From contig NZ_CP104398.1 of assembly GCF_025311495.1 (NCBI RefSeq), forward strand, positions 1,364,001 through 1,428,000: a DNA stretch of 64,000 nucleotides. The letters are read 5' to 3'. The stretch's first letter is position 1. Every line of letters starts with the position of its first letter. Below, piece by piece: positions 1 to 8,145 of the stretch. Origin of the DNA: Limosilactobacillus oris (GTDB lineage Bacteria; Bacillota; Bacilli; Lactobacillales; Lactobacillaceae). Below the pieces are notes generated by a model. That model was not told the origin of the DNA and ran no database searches. It saw only the letters and a program-made list of their open reading frames with translations. A program made the position numbers and the translations under genes.

Positions 1-935
1 TACGCCCTCATCGTGGGGCTCAAGACGCAATCGCAAGGGTAGTTGATTTATATAATCAGGGATACCGACGAGTAGTCGATTTAGACCTAAAAGCCTATTT
101 TGATAACGTCAACCATGATTTGATGATTAAATACCTCCAACAATATATTGATGATTCATGGACACTAAAACTTATCCGTAAGTTTTTAACTAGCGGAGTT
201 TTAGACCATGGGATCTTCGCTAAGAGTGATAAAGGAACTCCGCAAGGAGGGCCGTTGTCACCATTACTGGCGAATATTTACCTAAATGAGTTGGACAAGG
301 AGTTGACCAGACGTGGTCACCACTTTGTGCGCTATGCGGACGACTGTAACATCTATGTTAAAAGTCAACGGGCCGGAGAACGAGTAATGCGCAGTATTAC
401 TAAGTTTCTTGAAAAGCGATTGAAGGTAAAAGTAAACCCAGATAAGACTAAAGTTGGTAGCCCGTTACGATTAAAGTTTCTTGGCTTCTCGTTAGGTGTA
501 GACCGAAATGGTGCCTATGCCCGACCAGCCAAACAATCGCAACAACGAGTAAAGAAAACGTTGAAGTTATTGACTAAGCGTAATCGCGGGGTATCTCTGA
601 CAAGAATGTTTGAGGAAATCCAGCAAAAAATGCGTGGGTGGCTTCAATATTACTTAATTGGTAAACTGACTGGCTTTACTCAACGACTTGACCAGTGGTT
701 AAGAGCGCGAATAAGGCAATATATCTGGAAGCAATGGAAGAAGTTGAAAACTAAGGTTACTAACTTACAAAGGCTTGGATTGTCTTATCGTGATGCGTAT
801 GTCTTCGCTAGTACCCGCAAGGGCTACTGGCGAACTGCGCACAGTAAGACTTTGAGCTATTCTCTAACTAATAGAAAACTGGAGCACCTTGGACTAATAA
901 ATCTGTCCAAGACGCTCCGGTCAATTCAAAAGTGA
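1..935 (+). CDS. Group II intron reverse transcriptase/maturase, 5' part outside the window
   Basis: The reading frame is open from base 3, so the start lies upstream of the window. The first residues (RPHRGAQDAI) are a conserved RT block of group II intron proteins. They are followed by the palm motifs VVDLDLKAYFDNVNH, GTPQGGPLSPLLANIYLNEL and the catalytic RYADD. The C-terminal GWLQYY and GYWRTA segments fit the maturase (domain X) region. No HNH endonuclease domain follows; the protein ends about 60 residues after the maturase part. It would splice the intron RNA and reverse-transcribe it into a DNA target. Intron RNA domains V and VI follow directly, so the unit may be intact, but the 5' half cannot be judged here. 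Confidence 0.93.
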   Translation, partial: RPHRGAQDAIARVVDLYNQGYRRVVDLDLKAYFDNVNHDLMIKYLQQYIDDSWTLKLIRKFLTSGVLDHGIFAKSDKGTPQGGPLSPLLANIYLNELDKELTRRGHHFVRYADDCNIYVKSQRAGERVMRSITKFLEKRLKVKVNPDKTKVGSPLRLKFLGFSLGVDRNGAYARPAKQSQQRVKKTLKLLTKRNRGVSLTRMFEEIQQKMRGWLQYYLIGKLTGFTQRLDQWLRARIRQYIWKQWKKLKTKVTNLQRLGLSYRDAYVFASTRKGYWRTAHSKTLSYSLTNRKLEHLGLINLSKTLRSIQK

Positions 936-1024
936 TTAAGTTGTCGAACCGCCGTATACGGAACCGTACGTACGGTGGTGTGAGAGGTCGATAATTGGAT
1001 TAATCAATTATCTCCTACTCGATT
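1..1024 (+). mobile_element. Group II intron, 3' portion (maturase ORF plus RNA domains V and VI)
   Basis: After the maturase stop at 935 comes a compact hairpin at about 946-982 whose arms CCGCCGTA and TACGGTGG pair across a GAAC-containing bulge; this is the look of catalytic domain V. A second hairpin at about 987-1019 (GATAATTG / CAATTATC) is in the domain VI position. The intron 3' end is therefore near 1020-1025. The exact splice site and the 5' boundary cannot be fixed from this window. The 3' flank up to the tRNA terminator carries no intact gene, so the interrupted site looks intergenic or is a decayed gene. Confidence 0.8.
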
Positions 1025-1159
1025 TCTTATGCTACTTGCCGAGGGCCGACACCAACAAGATGATGCTTACTACTAGACCGAGAATAAGGTAGCGCAACCC
1101 TCAAAGCTGATTGGTGATAAAACTAAAATAGCTGTCAGGGCAACCACCCACTAATAAAG

Positions 1160-1198
1160 AAAAAAGGTGATGAAGAAGATTCTTCAGCACCTTTTTTT
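1160..1198. terminator. Bidirectional intrinsic terminator downstream of tRNA-Lys copy 1
   Basis: A near-perfect stem (GGTGATGAAGAA / TTCTTCAGCACC) is flanked by A and T runs on both sides, so it can work in both directions. On the minus strand it lies just after the tRNA-Lys gene. The stretch 1025-1160 between it and the intron holds no gene I can support. Confidence 0.75.
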
Positions 1199-1202
1199 GA
1201 AA

Positions 1203-1275
1203 TGGGCAGTCAGGGGATCGAACCCTGGACCCACGGATTAAGAGTCCGTTGCTCTGCCAGCTGAGCTAACTGCCC
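1203..1275 (-). tRNA. tRNA-Lys(CTT), copy 1
   Basis: On the minus strand the 73-nt sequence folds as a cloverleaf: acceptor GGGCAGT pairs with ACTGCCC, D-arm TAGCTCAGCTGGCAGAGC, anticodon loop CTCTTAA with anticodon CTT (Lys), T-arm GGGTTCGATCCC, discriminator A. The 3' CCA is not encoded. It is identical to the copy at 4000-4072, which has the same orientation. Confidence 0.96.
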
Positions 1276-1296
1276 ATGTCATTGACAACACAAATA

Positions 1297-1325
1297 ATAA
1301 TATCAATTTTCGGCGCTGTTGGCAA
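1297..1325 (-). promoter_or_regulatory. Promoter of tRNA-Lys copy 1
   Basis: TTGCCA (1320-1325) and TATTAT (1297-1302) with a 17-bp spacer on the minus strand, about 20 bp upstream of the tRNA. The second tRNA-Lys copy has the same two hexamers and spacer, while the spacer sequences differ. Confidence 0.7.
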
Positions 1326-1388
1326 GGACTTTTTTGTTAAGTTCGGCTGATAGGGGGGACGTAACGTTACCGTCAAGGCTTTTAAAGC

Positions 1389-1420
1389 AAAAATCCCAGC
1401 ACCACTTTAATGGCCTGGAA
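1389..1420 (-). terminator. Terminator after the aldo/keto reductase operon
   Basis: On the minus strand TCCAG-CCA and TGG-CTGGGA arms form an imperfect hairpin followed by TTTTTG, directly after the stop of the downstream reductase gene. Confidence 0.5.
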
Positions 1421-1429
1421 TTTTTGGTA

Positions 1430-2422
1430 TCACTTTTCTGCTAAGACCCGGTCAATTGCGGCTAATTCGGCGGGAGTAAATGACAGCTTATTGAGGGTCT
1501 TAACGTCATCGACGAGCTGGCTGGGTCGACTGGCACCGACGAGGACGCAGGCGATTTCCGGTTCCCGCAGGTTCCAGGCAACCGCCATCTCGGCGAGAGT
1601 CTGGTGGCGGCTGGCGGCAATTTCATTGAGCTGCTTAACCTTGCCGATAGTTTGTTCTACCTGGTCCTCATGGAGGAATGGGCTAGTAGACTTGGCCGCC
1701 CGCGAGTCGGCCGGAATGCCGTTGAGATAACGGTCAGTGAGCAGGCCCTGGGCGAGCGGGCTAAAGCAAACCGCAGCCTTACCTTCCTGCTTCAACACCG
1801 GCAACAAGTCGTCCTCGATATGGCGGTCGAACATGTTGTAACGGGGCTGGTGGATGATAAATGGGGTGTGGAGGTCCTTGAAAATCTTGGTGATGGCGGC
1901 CGTTTGCGCGCCATTGTAGTTGGAAATGCCAACGTAAAGCGTCTTCCCCTCCCGAACCAGCTGGTCGAGGGCTTCAGCGGTTTCTTCAATTGGTGTTTCC
2001 GGATCCGGCCGGTGGGAATAGAAGATATCCACGTAGTCGAGCTGGAGCCGCTGCAAGCTCTGGTTGGCACTGGCGATGATGCTCTTACGGGAACCCCAAT
2101 TACCGTAAGGACCGTCCCACATTTCATAGCCGGCCTTGCTGGTAATAATCATTTCGTCCCGGTAGGGCTTCATGTCGGTTGCCATGATGCGGCCAAAGTT
2201 TTCTTCGGCACTCCCCGGAACCGGGCCGTAATTATTAGCCAGGTCGTAGTAGGTAATTCCCAGGTCAAAGGCTTGGTGGACGATCACCTTTTGGTTTTCA
2301 TAGGGATCGACGCTGCCAAAATTGTGCCAGAAGCCGAGGCCAATGGCGGAGAGCTTTAAGCCGCTCTTGCCGACCCGCTTGTAAATCATCTTTTGGTAAC
2401 GGTTTGGATTTGCTTGATACAT
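1430..2422 (-). CDS. Aldo/keto reductase, YghZ/L-glyceraldehyde-3-phosphate reductase type
   Basis: 330-aa single-domain (beta/alpha)8 aldo/keto reductase using NADPH. The catalytic tetrad is visible: Asp in YDLANNYG, the Tyr of NNYG, Lys in IITSKAG, and His in FYSHRPD. The C-terminal LVGASRPSQLVDDV matches the cofactor-phosphate loop. The insert AGYEMWDGPYGNWGSRKSI is typical of the YghZ (AKR14) group, which reduces L-glyceraldehyde 3-phosphate and methylglyoxal. It is the last gene of a minus-strand set with a second reductase 12 bp upstream and an HxlR regulator further up. Physiological substrate here is inferred; detoxification of reactive aldehydes is likely. Confidence 0.88.
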   Translation of the reverse strand: MYQANPNRYQKMIYKRVGKSGLKLSAIGLGFWHNFGSVDPYENQKVIVHQAFDLGITYYDLANNYGPVPGSAEENFGRIMATDMKPYRDEMIITSKAGYEMWDGPYGNWGSRKSIIASANQSLQRLQLDYVDIFYSHRPDPETPIEETAEALDQLVREGKTLYVGISNYNGAQTAAITKIFKDLHTPFIIHQPRYNMFDRHIEDDLLPVLKQEGKAAVCFSPLAQGLLTDRYLNGIPADSRAAKSTSPFLHEDQVEQTIGKVKQLNEIAASRHQTLAEMAVAWNLREPEIACVLVGASRPSQLVDDVKTLNKLSFTPAELAAIDRVLAEK

Positions 2423-2434
2423 CTGGTTAACCTC

Positions 2435-3388
2435 CTATGGTAGTTTGTGGCCAGCTGCCAGGTAGAGGTCGTACCATTCCTGGTTGGTCAAATCAACGTC
2501 GGCGCCCGCTGCACTATCGGCAATGTGATCAGGGTTCATAGTCCCCATGATTAGCTGAATCTGGGCCGGGTGCTTGAGGACCCAGGCGGCAGCAATCGCG
2601 TTCTTGCCGACATGGTACTTCGCCGCCAACTTTGCCAGCTGGTCATTTAGTTCGGGATAGTCCGGGTTGTCGATAAAGGTCCCCTCGAAGTTCCCGTATT
2701 GGAATGGCGACCAAGCCTGGATAGTGACGTGCTGGCGCCGGCAGAAGTCGAGCAGGCCGCCGTCATGATCGGTCCCGTTGGCATTACTGATGTTGGTGTT
2801 GATACCAAAGTCAACCATCCCAGTGTGCATCAGGCCAAACTGGAGCTGGTTGAACATCAGTCGTTGGGTGACGCTGTCCTGAACCATCATAAACTGCTGG
2901 GGGTTGAAGTTAGATACCCCGAAGAAGCGAACCTTACCGCTGGCCTGGAGAATATCAAAGGCTTCCTTGATTCCAGCGAGGTCCATCAGCGGGTCGGGCC
3001 GGTGGAGGAGGACTGCATCGAGGTAGTCGGTCCCCATTCGCTCTAAGACGCCGTCGACCGCTTCCAGGATATGTTGCTTGGTAAATTCGTAGCGGCTGCC
3101 AAAAACAAAGCTGCCGTGACTGCGGGCGGGGTCAACGATAATCCCGACTTTTGATTGGATGAAGAGGTCTTCCCGGCTTACCGCTGCCTTTTGCAGGGCC
3201 TGGCCAAACACTTCTTCCGACTTGCCCTGACCGTAAATGTCAGCCGAGTCGATAAAGTTGATTCCGTGATCATAGGCGGTGTCAATCGCCGCAGCTGCCT
3301 GTTCCGAACTCTTGGCCTCCATCCGCATGATGCCGAGGCCCATGGCAGAAATCTTGAGGCTAGTGGCGCCGAGGTTGATTTGTTTCAT
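2435..3388 (-). CDS. Aldo/keto reductase, YdhF-like oxidoreductase
   Basis: 317-aa aldo/keto reductase. Catalytic residues appear as Asp and Tyr in FIDSADIYGQG, Lys in LFIQSKVGI and His in VLLHRPDPL. The C-terminal LIMGTMNPDHIADSA is the NADP-binding end. The sequence style (MKQINLGATSLKISAMGLG) resembles E. coli YdhF-type oxidoreductases of unsettled substrate. The ATG follows an AAAGGACGG ribosome site. It lies 12 bp upstream of the second reductase, so the two are surely co-transcribed; HxlR family members often control such reductases in response to electrophiles. Confidence 0.87.
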   Translation of the reverse strand: MKQINLGATSLKISAMGLGIMRMEAKSSEQAAAAIDTAYDHGINFIDSADIYGQGKSEEVFGQALQKAAVSREDLFIQSKVGIIVDPARSHGSFVFGSRYEFTKQHILEAVDGVLERMGTDYLDAVLLHRPDPLMDLAGIKEAFDILQASGKVRFFGVSNFNPQQFMMVQDSVTQRLMFNQLQFGLMHTGMVDFGINTNISNANGTDHDGGLLDFCRRQHVTIQAWSPFQYGNFEGTFIDNPDYPELNDQLAKLAAKYHVGKNAIAAAWVLKHPAQIQLIMGTMNPDHIADSAAGADVDLTNQEWYDLYLAAGHKLP

Positions 3389-3433
3389 AATAAAAAGCCG
3401 TCCTTTCGTTTATCCTAACTCACTACATTCTTA

Positions 3434-3462
3434 ATGGTAGGTGGTTAGAGGGTAAACGACAA
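3434..3462 (-). promoter_or_regulatory. Candidate promoter of the two-gene reductase operon
   Basis: TTGTCG (3457-3462), 17-bp spacer and TACCAT (3434-3439) on the minus strand, in the 97-bp gap between the HxlR gene and the first reductase. It would let the reductases be transcribed apart from the regulator. Confidence 0.4.
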
Positions 3463-3485
3463 GATGGCACATTTTATTGCCTAGG

Positions 3486-3932
3486 TTACTTTTGGGTTCC
3501 CAGCTGCTTTTCGCGTTCCCGGTCGCTGGTAAATTGTTCATAAAGTTTATGCAAGCGTTCCTGCTTAATTGCCCGCGTTTGCTCACTGTAGACGCAGGTC
3601 GGGTGCTTAATTTGGTAGTCGGCCGCGTTGATGTAGCCCCAGGCACACATCACTTCGAGGATTGGGAAGAGGGACTTGCCGTGGTCCGTCACGCTGTATT
3701 CGACCTGGACGGGGACGGTTGGAATAACGGTCCGCTTAATAATATTCTCGTCTTCCAGCTCCCGCAACTGGGCGGTTAGGGTCTTCTTGGGCGCGGTTTC
3801 TAGGTAGCGAAGGATTTCACTATACCGCTTGGTCCCTTCATTTTGCAGGTAATGAAGAATCAATGGCTTCCACTTACCGCCAATTGTGTTGAGCGTAATT
3901 TGAATTTCGGTCAATGCTTCCTTCTTCGCCAT
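3486..3932 (-). CDS. HxlR-family winged-helix transcriptional regulator
   Basis: About 148 aa, the usual HxlR length. The core LNTIGGKWKPLILHYL, KRYSEILRYL, KTLTAQLRELEDENIIKRT and VEYSVTDHGKSLFPIL is the full winged-helix pattern. A single Cys (VMCAWG) and another (PTCVYS) could be redox or electrophile sensors, as in the HypR/YodB members; this is inference. I chose the ATG at 3932 because AGGAG sits 7 bases upstream; an in-frame ATG at 3938 would touch the ribosome site. It is encoded just upstream of, and in the same direction as, two aldo/keto reductases, its probable targets. Confidence 0.88.
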   Translation of the reverse strand: MAKKEALTEIQITLNTIGGKWKPLILHYLQNEGTKRYSEILRYLETAPKKTLTAQLRELEDENIIKRTVIPTVPVQVEYSVTDHGKSLFPILEVMCAWGYINAADYQIKHPTCVYSEQTRAIKQERLHKLYEQFTSDREREKQLGTQK

Positions 3933-3952
3933 GGTCATTCTCCTTTGAAAAA

Positions 3953-3988
3953 CAAAAAAAGAGGTTGAGAATCAAATCTCAATCTCTG
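3953..3988 (-). terminator. Terminator of tRNA-Lys copy 2
   Basis: On the minus strand GAGATTGAGA and TCTCAACCTC form a 10-bp stem followed by TTTTTTTG. It lies between the tRNA and the HxlR ribosome site, so HxlR probably depends on readthrough or a promoter within this short interval. Confidence 0.8.
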
Positions 3989-3999
3989 TAAACCTCTGA

Positions 4000-4072
4000 T
4001 GGGCAGTCAGGGGATCGAACCCTGGACCCACGGATTAAGAGTCCGTTGCTCTGCCAGCTGAGCTAACTGCCC
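4000..4072 (-). tRNA. tRNA-Lys(CTT), copy 2
   Basis: Identical over all 73 bases to copy 1 at 1203-1275: acceptor GGGCAGT/ACTGCCC, anticodon CTT in loop CTCTTAA, T-loop TTCGATC, CCA not encoded. Identity extends only a base or two beyond the tRNA (3999-4074), so the copies form a 76-bp direct repeat around the HxlR-reductase cassette. Confidence 0.96.
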
Positions 4073-4097
4073 ATAACGTTGTTAATCAACGTTAATA

Positions 4098-4126
4098 ATA
4101 ATAGCAAAGTCTCAGTCGTTTGGCAA
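4098..4126 (-). promoter_or_regulatory. Promoter of tRNA-Lys copy 2
   Basis: TTGCCA (4121-4126), 17-bp spacer, TATTAT (4098-4103) on the minus strand, about 25 bp upstream of the tRNA 5' end. Confidence 0.7.
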
Positions 4127-4201
4127 GGGCAAATTAGAAAATAATTTAGAAGGGGGGCGGCTGGTTTGAATAGACACTTGGCTAGGAAGTCACCGTCCCT
4201 G

Positions 4202-4210
4202 TGCTATAAT
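4202..4210 (+). promoter_or_regulatory. Extended -10 promoter of the wal operon
   Basis: TGC-TATAAT (TG at 4202-4203, TATAAT at 4205-4210) is an extended -10. No good -35 is seen at 17 bp. It precedes walR by about 65 bp and is the only clear promoter before the walRKHIJ genes. Confidence 0.6.
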
Positions 4211-4275
4211 AGGAATAACAAATTATAAGGATTGAAATGAAATCGTCAATTATACCCATTGGAGGGACTATTGAG

Positions 4276-4983
4276 ATGGCAAAGAAGATTTTAGTTGTCG
4301 ATGATGAAAAACCAATTTCAGACATCATTAAATTTAACCTGGAAAAGGAAGGCTACGAGGTCGTCGTCGCCTTTGACGGTGAGGAAGCCCTCGAAAAGGT
4401 CGAGGCAGAGGATCCGGATTTGATCATCCTGGATCTGATGTTGCCGAAGGTTGACGGTTTGGAGGTTGCCAAGCGGGTACGGGCTAAGCACACGACCCCA
4501 ATCATCATGGTCACCGCTAAGGATTCCGAACTCGACAAGGTCCTGGGGCTAGAACTCGGCGCCGACGACTACGTTACCAAGCCATTCTCCAACCGTGAAC
4601 TGGTTGCCCGGGTTAAGGCTAACCTCCGGCGGGAAGCTACTGCGCAGGCCCCGGCGGAAGAAGATAAGAACACGGATATCAAGGTGGGCGACATCACCAT
4701 TCACCCGGAGGCCTACACCGTTACCAAACGGGGTGAGAACATCAACCTGACCCACCGGGAATTTGAGCTGCTCCACTACCTAGCCCAGCACATCGGACAG
4801 GTTATCAACCGGGAACACCTCCTGCAAACCGTGTGGGGCTATGACTACTTTGGCGACGTGCGAACGGTTGACGTGACGGTGCGGCGGCTCCGGGAAAAAA
4901 TCGAAGACAACCCAAGCCAGCCGCAATGGCTAATCACGCGCCGGGGAGTCGGCTATTACCTGGCAAATCCTGATCAGAATTAG
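4276..4983 (+). CDS. walR: Response regulator WalR (YycF), OmpR/PhoB family
   Basis: 235-aa master regulator of cell-wall metabolism, phosphorylated by WalK. Receiver domain (residues 1-120) with acidic pocket VVDDE, phospho-acceptor Asp in LIILDLMLP, Thr in IIMVTAKDS and Lys in DYVTKPFS. The C-terminal winged helix (about 130-233) has the recognition helix [18 protein letters not shown] chose ATG 4276 because GGAGGG lies 8 bases upstream and the protein then has the family length; an upstream in-frame ATG at 4237 adds 13 residues without a ribosome site. First gene of walR-walK-walH-walI-walJ. Confidence 0.97.
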   Translation: MAKKILVVDDEKPISDIIKFNLEKEGYEVVVAFDGEEALEKVEAEDPDLIILDLMLPKVDGLEVAKRVRAKHTTPIIMVTAKDSELDKVLGLELGADDYVTKPFSNRELVARVKANLRREATAQAPAEEDKNTDIKVGDITIHPEAYTVTKRGENINLTHREFELLHYLAQHIGQVINREHLLQTVWGYDYFGDVRTVDVTVRRLREKIEDNPSQPQWLITRRGVGYYLANPDQN

Positions 4984-4996
4984 AGGCTGAGCAGTT

Positions 4997-6850
4997 GTGA
5001 ATAGCAAGTTAAAATTTTATCAATCAATTCGGGTAAAAATCGCCCTCGTGTTTGCGTTAATGTTAATGTTAACGCTCGAATGCGTGGGGGCGGTTTTTGT
5101 GCGTCAATTGGAGCACCAAAACCTGAATACTTTTAAGCAGACGATTGAACTACCGTCTTATGTCGATAATTCGTTAAGCGAGCAGTTACCGCGGCCCGAT
5201 ACCAAGAAGGCTAACCAGCAGATCCGACAAATCCTGTCGGAGGTCAACAATAACAACATTTCTGAAATCCGGGTTGTTGACAGTAAGGGGGTTATCCGCG
5301 GGACTAGTACGGCTGATAACCGGAACATGGTTGGACAGAAGACGACCGATGCGATGGTCAAGGCGACTTTGCTGAATAACCGCTCCCACTCAGAAAACGT
5401 ATACGATGGTGCCAATCACAACCGCTACTATGTGAACGTCATTCCCTTAAACGATAGCAACAATAACGTTGTTGGGGCCGTCCTCCTCCGGGCGAGCCTG
5501 GAAGGGGTCTATTCCAACATTAATAACATTACGCTGATCTACCTCTCCGCGGCCCTGATCACCATTATCCTGTCCCTTTTCCTCGCGGTACTTATTTCCC
5601 AGGAAATAACCCGACCGATCGAAGAAATGCGGAAACAAACGTTGCGGATCGCCCGGGGGGACTTCTCTGGCCAGGTCCGGGTAATGGGCAACGACGAATT
5701 GGGCCAGCTTGCCGGGGCGGTCAACAACCTTTCCGTCCGGGTGGAAGAAGCTCAGGAATCCTCTGATTCTGAACGCCGACGGCTGGACAGCGTCCTCTCG
5801 CACATGTCTGACGGGGTCCTCGCCACGGACCGCCGGGGCAACATCACGATTGTTAACAACATGGCCCTGCAGCTGCTGGGAGTTGACCATGAGGATGATT
5901 TGATCGGCAAGTCAATTATTGACGCGCTGGACATCCGCCACGACTACACTGTTCGGGAGCTGATCAACAGCAACCAGAAGGAAATGATTATTGACATGTC
6001 GGCCGGGGGCAATAACCTGATCCTGAATGCCTACTTCTCACCGATCCAGCGCGAATCCGGCTTTATCAGCGGGCTTGTGTGTGTCCTGCATGACGTTACC
6101 AGCCAGCAGAAGGAAGAGCGGGAGCGGAAGCAGTTTGTTTCCAACGTTTCCCACGAATTGCGGACCCCGCTGACCAGTGTCCACAGCTACGTGGAAGCAC
6201 TGAGTGACGGGGCTTGGAAGGATAAGGACATCGCACCCCAGTTTTTGACGGTGATTCAAAACGAAACCAACCGGATGATCCGCATGATCAACGACCTGTT
6301 GAGCCTGTCGCGGATGGACTCGGGGACGACCAAGCTCAACCTAGAATACGTCAACATCAAGGAGCTGTTCAACTACATCCTGAACCGGTTTGATATGATC
6401 ATCAAAAAGGATGAGAACGACCAAAACAGCAAGAAGTACACAATCGAGCGCTACTTCACCGATAAAGACCTCTGGGTAGAAATTGATACCGATAAGTTTA
6501 CCCAGGTCATCGACAACATCATGAATAACGCGATTAAGTACTCACCAGATGGCGGGGTCATTACCACCCGCCTCTTAGAGACTCATAACCACGTTATTTT
6601 AAGTATTTCCGACCAGGGCCTGGGGATTCCCCGCAAGGACCTGGGGAGGATCTTTGACCGTTTCTTCCGGGTTGACAAGGCCCGGAGCCGGAAGCAGGGC
6701 GGAACTGGCCTTGGATTAGCAATTTCTAAGGAAGTAATCAACCTGCTTGGTGGCCAGATCTGGGTCGATAGTATTGAGGGTCAGGGTTCGACCTTCTATA
6801 TTTCACTGCCGTATGTTCCGTATGAAGAGGAGGATGATTGGGATGATTAA
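4997..6850 (+). CDS. walK: Sensor histidine kinase WalK (YycG)
   Basis: 617-aa membrane kinase partner of WalR, starting at GTG 4997 with GAGG ten bases upstream. Order of parts: TM1 about 14-34, extracellular PAS-like sensor about 35-175, TM2 about 178-200, HAMP about 201-253 (RPIEEMRKQTLRIARGDF), cytosolic PAS about 262-365, HisKA with phospho-His386 in VSNVSHELRTPL, and HATPase with N box (IDNIMNNAIKYS), G1 (DQGLGIP), F (DRFFRV) and G2 (GGTGLGLAI). Senses cell-wall state and activates autolysin genes. Ends 8 bp inside walH. Confidence 0.97.
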   Translation: MNSKLKFYQSIRVKIALVFALMLMLTLECVGAVFVRQLEHQNLNTFKQTIELPSYVDNSLSEQLPRPDTKKANQQIRQILSEVNNNNISEIRVVDSKGVIRGTSTADNRNMVGQKTTDAMVKATLLNNRSHSENVYDGANHNRYYVNVIPLNDSNNNVVGAVLLRASLEGVYSNINNITLIYLSAALITIILSLFLAVLISQEITRPIEEMRKQTLRIARGDFSGQVRVMGNDELGQLAGAVNNLSVRVEEAQESSDSERRRLDSVLSHMSDGVLATDRRGNITIVNNMALQLLGVDHEDDLIGKSIIDALDIRHDYTVRELINSNQKEMIIDMSAGGNNLILNAYFSPIQRESGFISGLVCVLHDVTSQQKEERERKQFVSNVSHELRTPLTSVHSYVEALSDGAWKDKDIAPQFLTVIQNETNRMIRMINDLLSLSRMDSGTTKLNLEYVNIKELFNYILNRFDMIIKKDENDQNSKKYTIERYFTDKDLWVEIDTDKFTQVIDNIMNNAIKYSPDGGVITTRLLETHNHVILSISDQGLGIPRKDLGRIFDRFFRVDKARSRKQGGTGLGLAISKEVINLLGGQIWVDSIEGQGSTFYISLPYVPYEEEDDWDD

Positions 6851-8132
6851 CAAGCTGAAAGCCAACTGGCTCTCAATCGCGTTGACAATTGTCGTAATCA
6901 TTAGCCTGTTCTTGTCTGGCTTAATCTGGACGAACCCCTACCAGTACGAAGGGACACGCCGGGAAAACGTGATGAAGAGCAGCCAGCAGTATACTGCCCA
7001 GTCGATGGGGGACGTCTACCTGCCGACCACGGTGGTTCGTACTAACGGTCGCGGGAACCAGGTCTTCTTATATAGCACCCCAGCCAGCTTGACGCGGGAA
7101 ATGAAAAACATTATCCGGGGCTGGCAGTTTGGCCGGGTCACGACCGTAAAGAGCAATAATAGCGACGTCTACCTGAGCTATCTCCGGCGGCACAACGCCA
7201 TTACGCTCAGTTACCCCAAGGCTATTCCAACCCTTGTCTTTAACGAAACCTTTTCCCAGACGGTCAATAGCGACCAGGTGAGCCAAATCAACCACATCGT
7301 GATCCCGTTAAAAGGGCCCCGCGAAGTGTACCTGCTGAGTGACCATCGCTATGGGATTTACCGTTTGCAGGTGAAGAAGGGGAACTTCAAGCAGATTACG
7401 AAGCTCACGAAGGGCGCCCGGGGCATTGCTGTTGACCATAAAATCGTTAACGGGACAACGATGCTGACCTACCCGAAGAGCTTTACCCTGCCGGTCTTCG
7501 CCTTCCAGGTTGCAAACCAGAATATCGATACCCTGAGCTCTAATTTGCTGAGCAGCAACCAACGCAGCAACATCACTTCCAGTGAAAACGGCGACGAGGT
7601 CGTGTACAGCAGCGGCAATAACCAGCGGCTGGTTTACCACCGGACTAACGGGACCGTGGACTATGAGTCGTTTACTAACAGCGATGACCACCGGTCGACG
7701 GACCAGCTCTACTCCTACTTTTACAACCGGCTGGTTAAGACTGGGGTGCAACTGAGCAACGTCCGCTTCGACGGGACAAGCAACCACCAGCGGCGGTTTA
7801 CCTACCGAACGTTTGTCGACGGGTTCCCGATCTTTAATGAGGATGGTTACGGCAGTATCCAGCTAATGGCTGGCAGCGGGACGGAACGGTGTCAGATGAG
7901 CCGGTATTCGCTCCAAGTTCCGTTACCCATCAACCAGCAGGAAGTCAAACTGCCGGCTACCCCGGAAGTCCTCAATGACCTGCATGCCAGTCCGCACTTT
8001 CGGGACATCAAGGGTATCCGGGTCGGCTACCTCTGGCGGTCTGACGATAGTAATAAGGTGGTCAAGCTGACCCCGACCTACTTTGTGTGGTATCACGGTA
8101 ACTGGGTTGATTACGAGCAATTGCTAAAGTAA
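6843..8132 (+). CDS. walH: WalK regulator WalH (YycH)
   Basis: 429-aa membrane-anchored accessory protein; one N-terminal helix (about 8-30, LSIALTIVVIISLFLSGLIW) followed by a long extracytoplasmic domain. In Firmicutes YycH and YycI contact the WalK transmembrane segments and tune kinase activity. ATG 6843 is preferred because AGGAGG is 9 bases upstream; longer in-frame forms would overlap walK by about 100 bases. Overlaps the walK stop by 8 bp, which suggests translational coupling. Confidence 0.92.
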   Translation: MINKLKANWLSIALTIVVIISLFLSGLIWTNPYQYEGTRRENVMKSSQQYTAQSMGDVYLPTTVVRTNGRGNQVFLYSTPASLTREMKNIIRGWQFGRVTTVKSNNSDVYLSYLRRHNAITLSYPKAIPTLVFNETFSQTVNSDQVSQINHIVIPLKGPREVYLLSDHRYGIYRLQVKKGNFKQITKLTKGARGIAVDHKIVNGTTMLTYPKSFTLPVFAFQVANQNIDTLSSNLLSSNQRSNITSSENGDEVVYSSGNNQRLVYHRTNGTVDYESFTNSDDHRSTDQLYSYFYNRLVKTGVQLSNVRFDGTSNHQRRFTYRTFVDGFPIFNEDGYGSIQLMAGSGTERCQMSRYSLQVPLPINQQEVKLPATPEVLNDLHASPHFRDIKGIRVGYLWRSDDSNKVVKLTPTYFVWYHGNWVDYEQLLK

Positions 8133-8145
8133 GGAGGCGTGCAAG

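Noticed and set aside
1032-1103. Minus-strand reading RYLILGLVVSIILLVSALGK, a 21-aa membrane peptide
   Set aside because: No ribosome site, a stop just before it, and no family match. It may be the decayed end of a membrane gene next to the intron, but the support is too thin to annotate.
6747-6842. Longer walH start at 6747
   Set aside because: It overlaps the conserved end of walK in another frame and has no ribosome site. ATG 6843 with AGGAGG is better.
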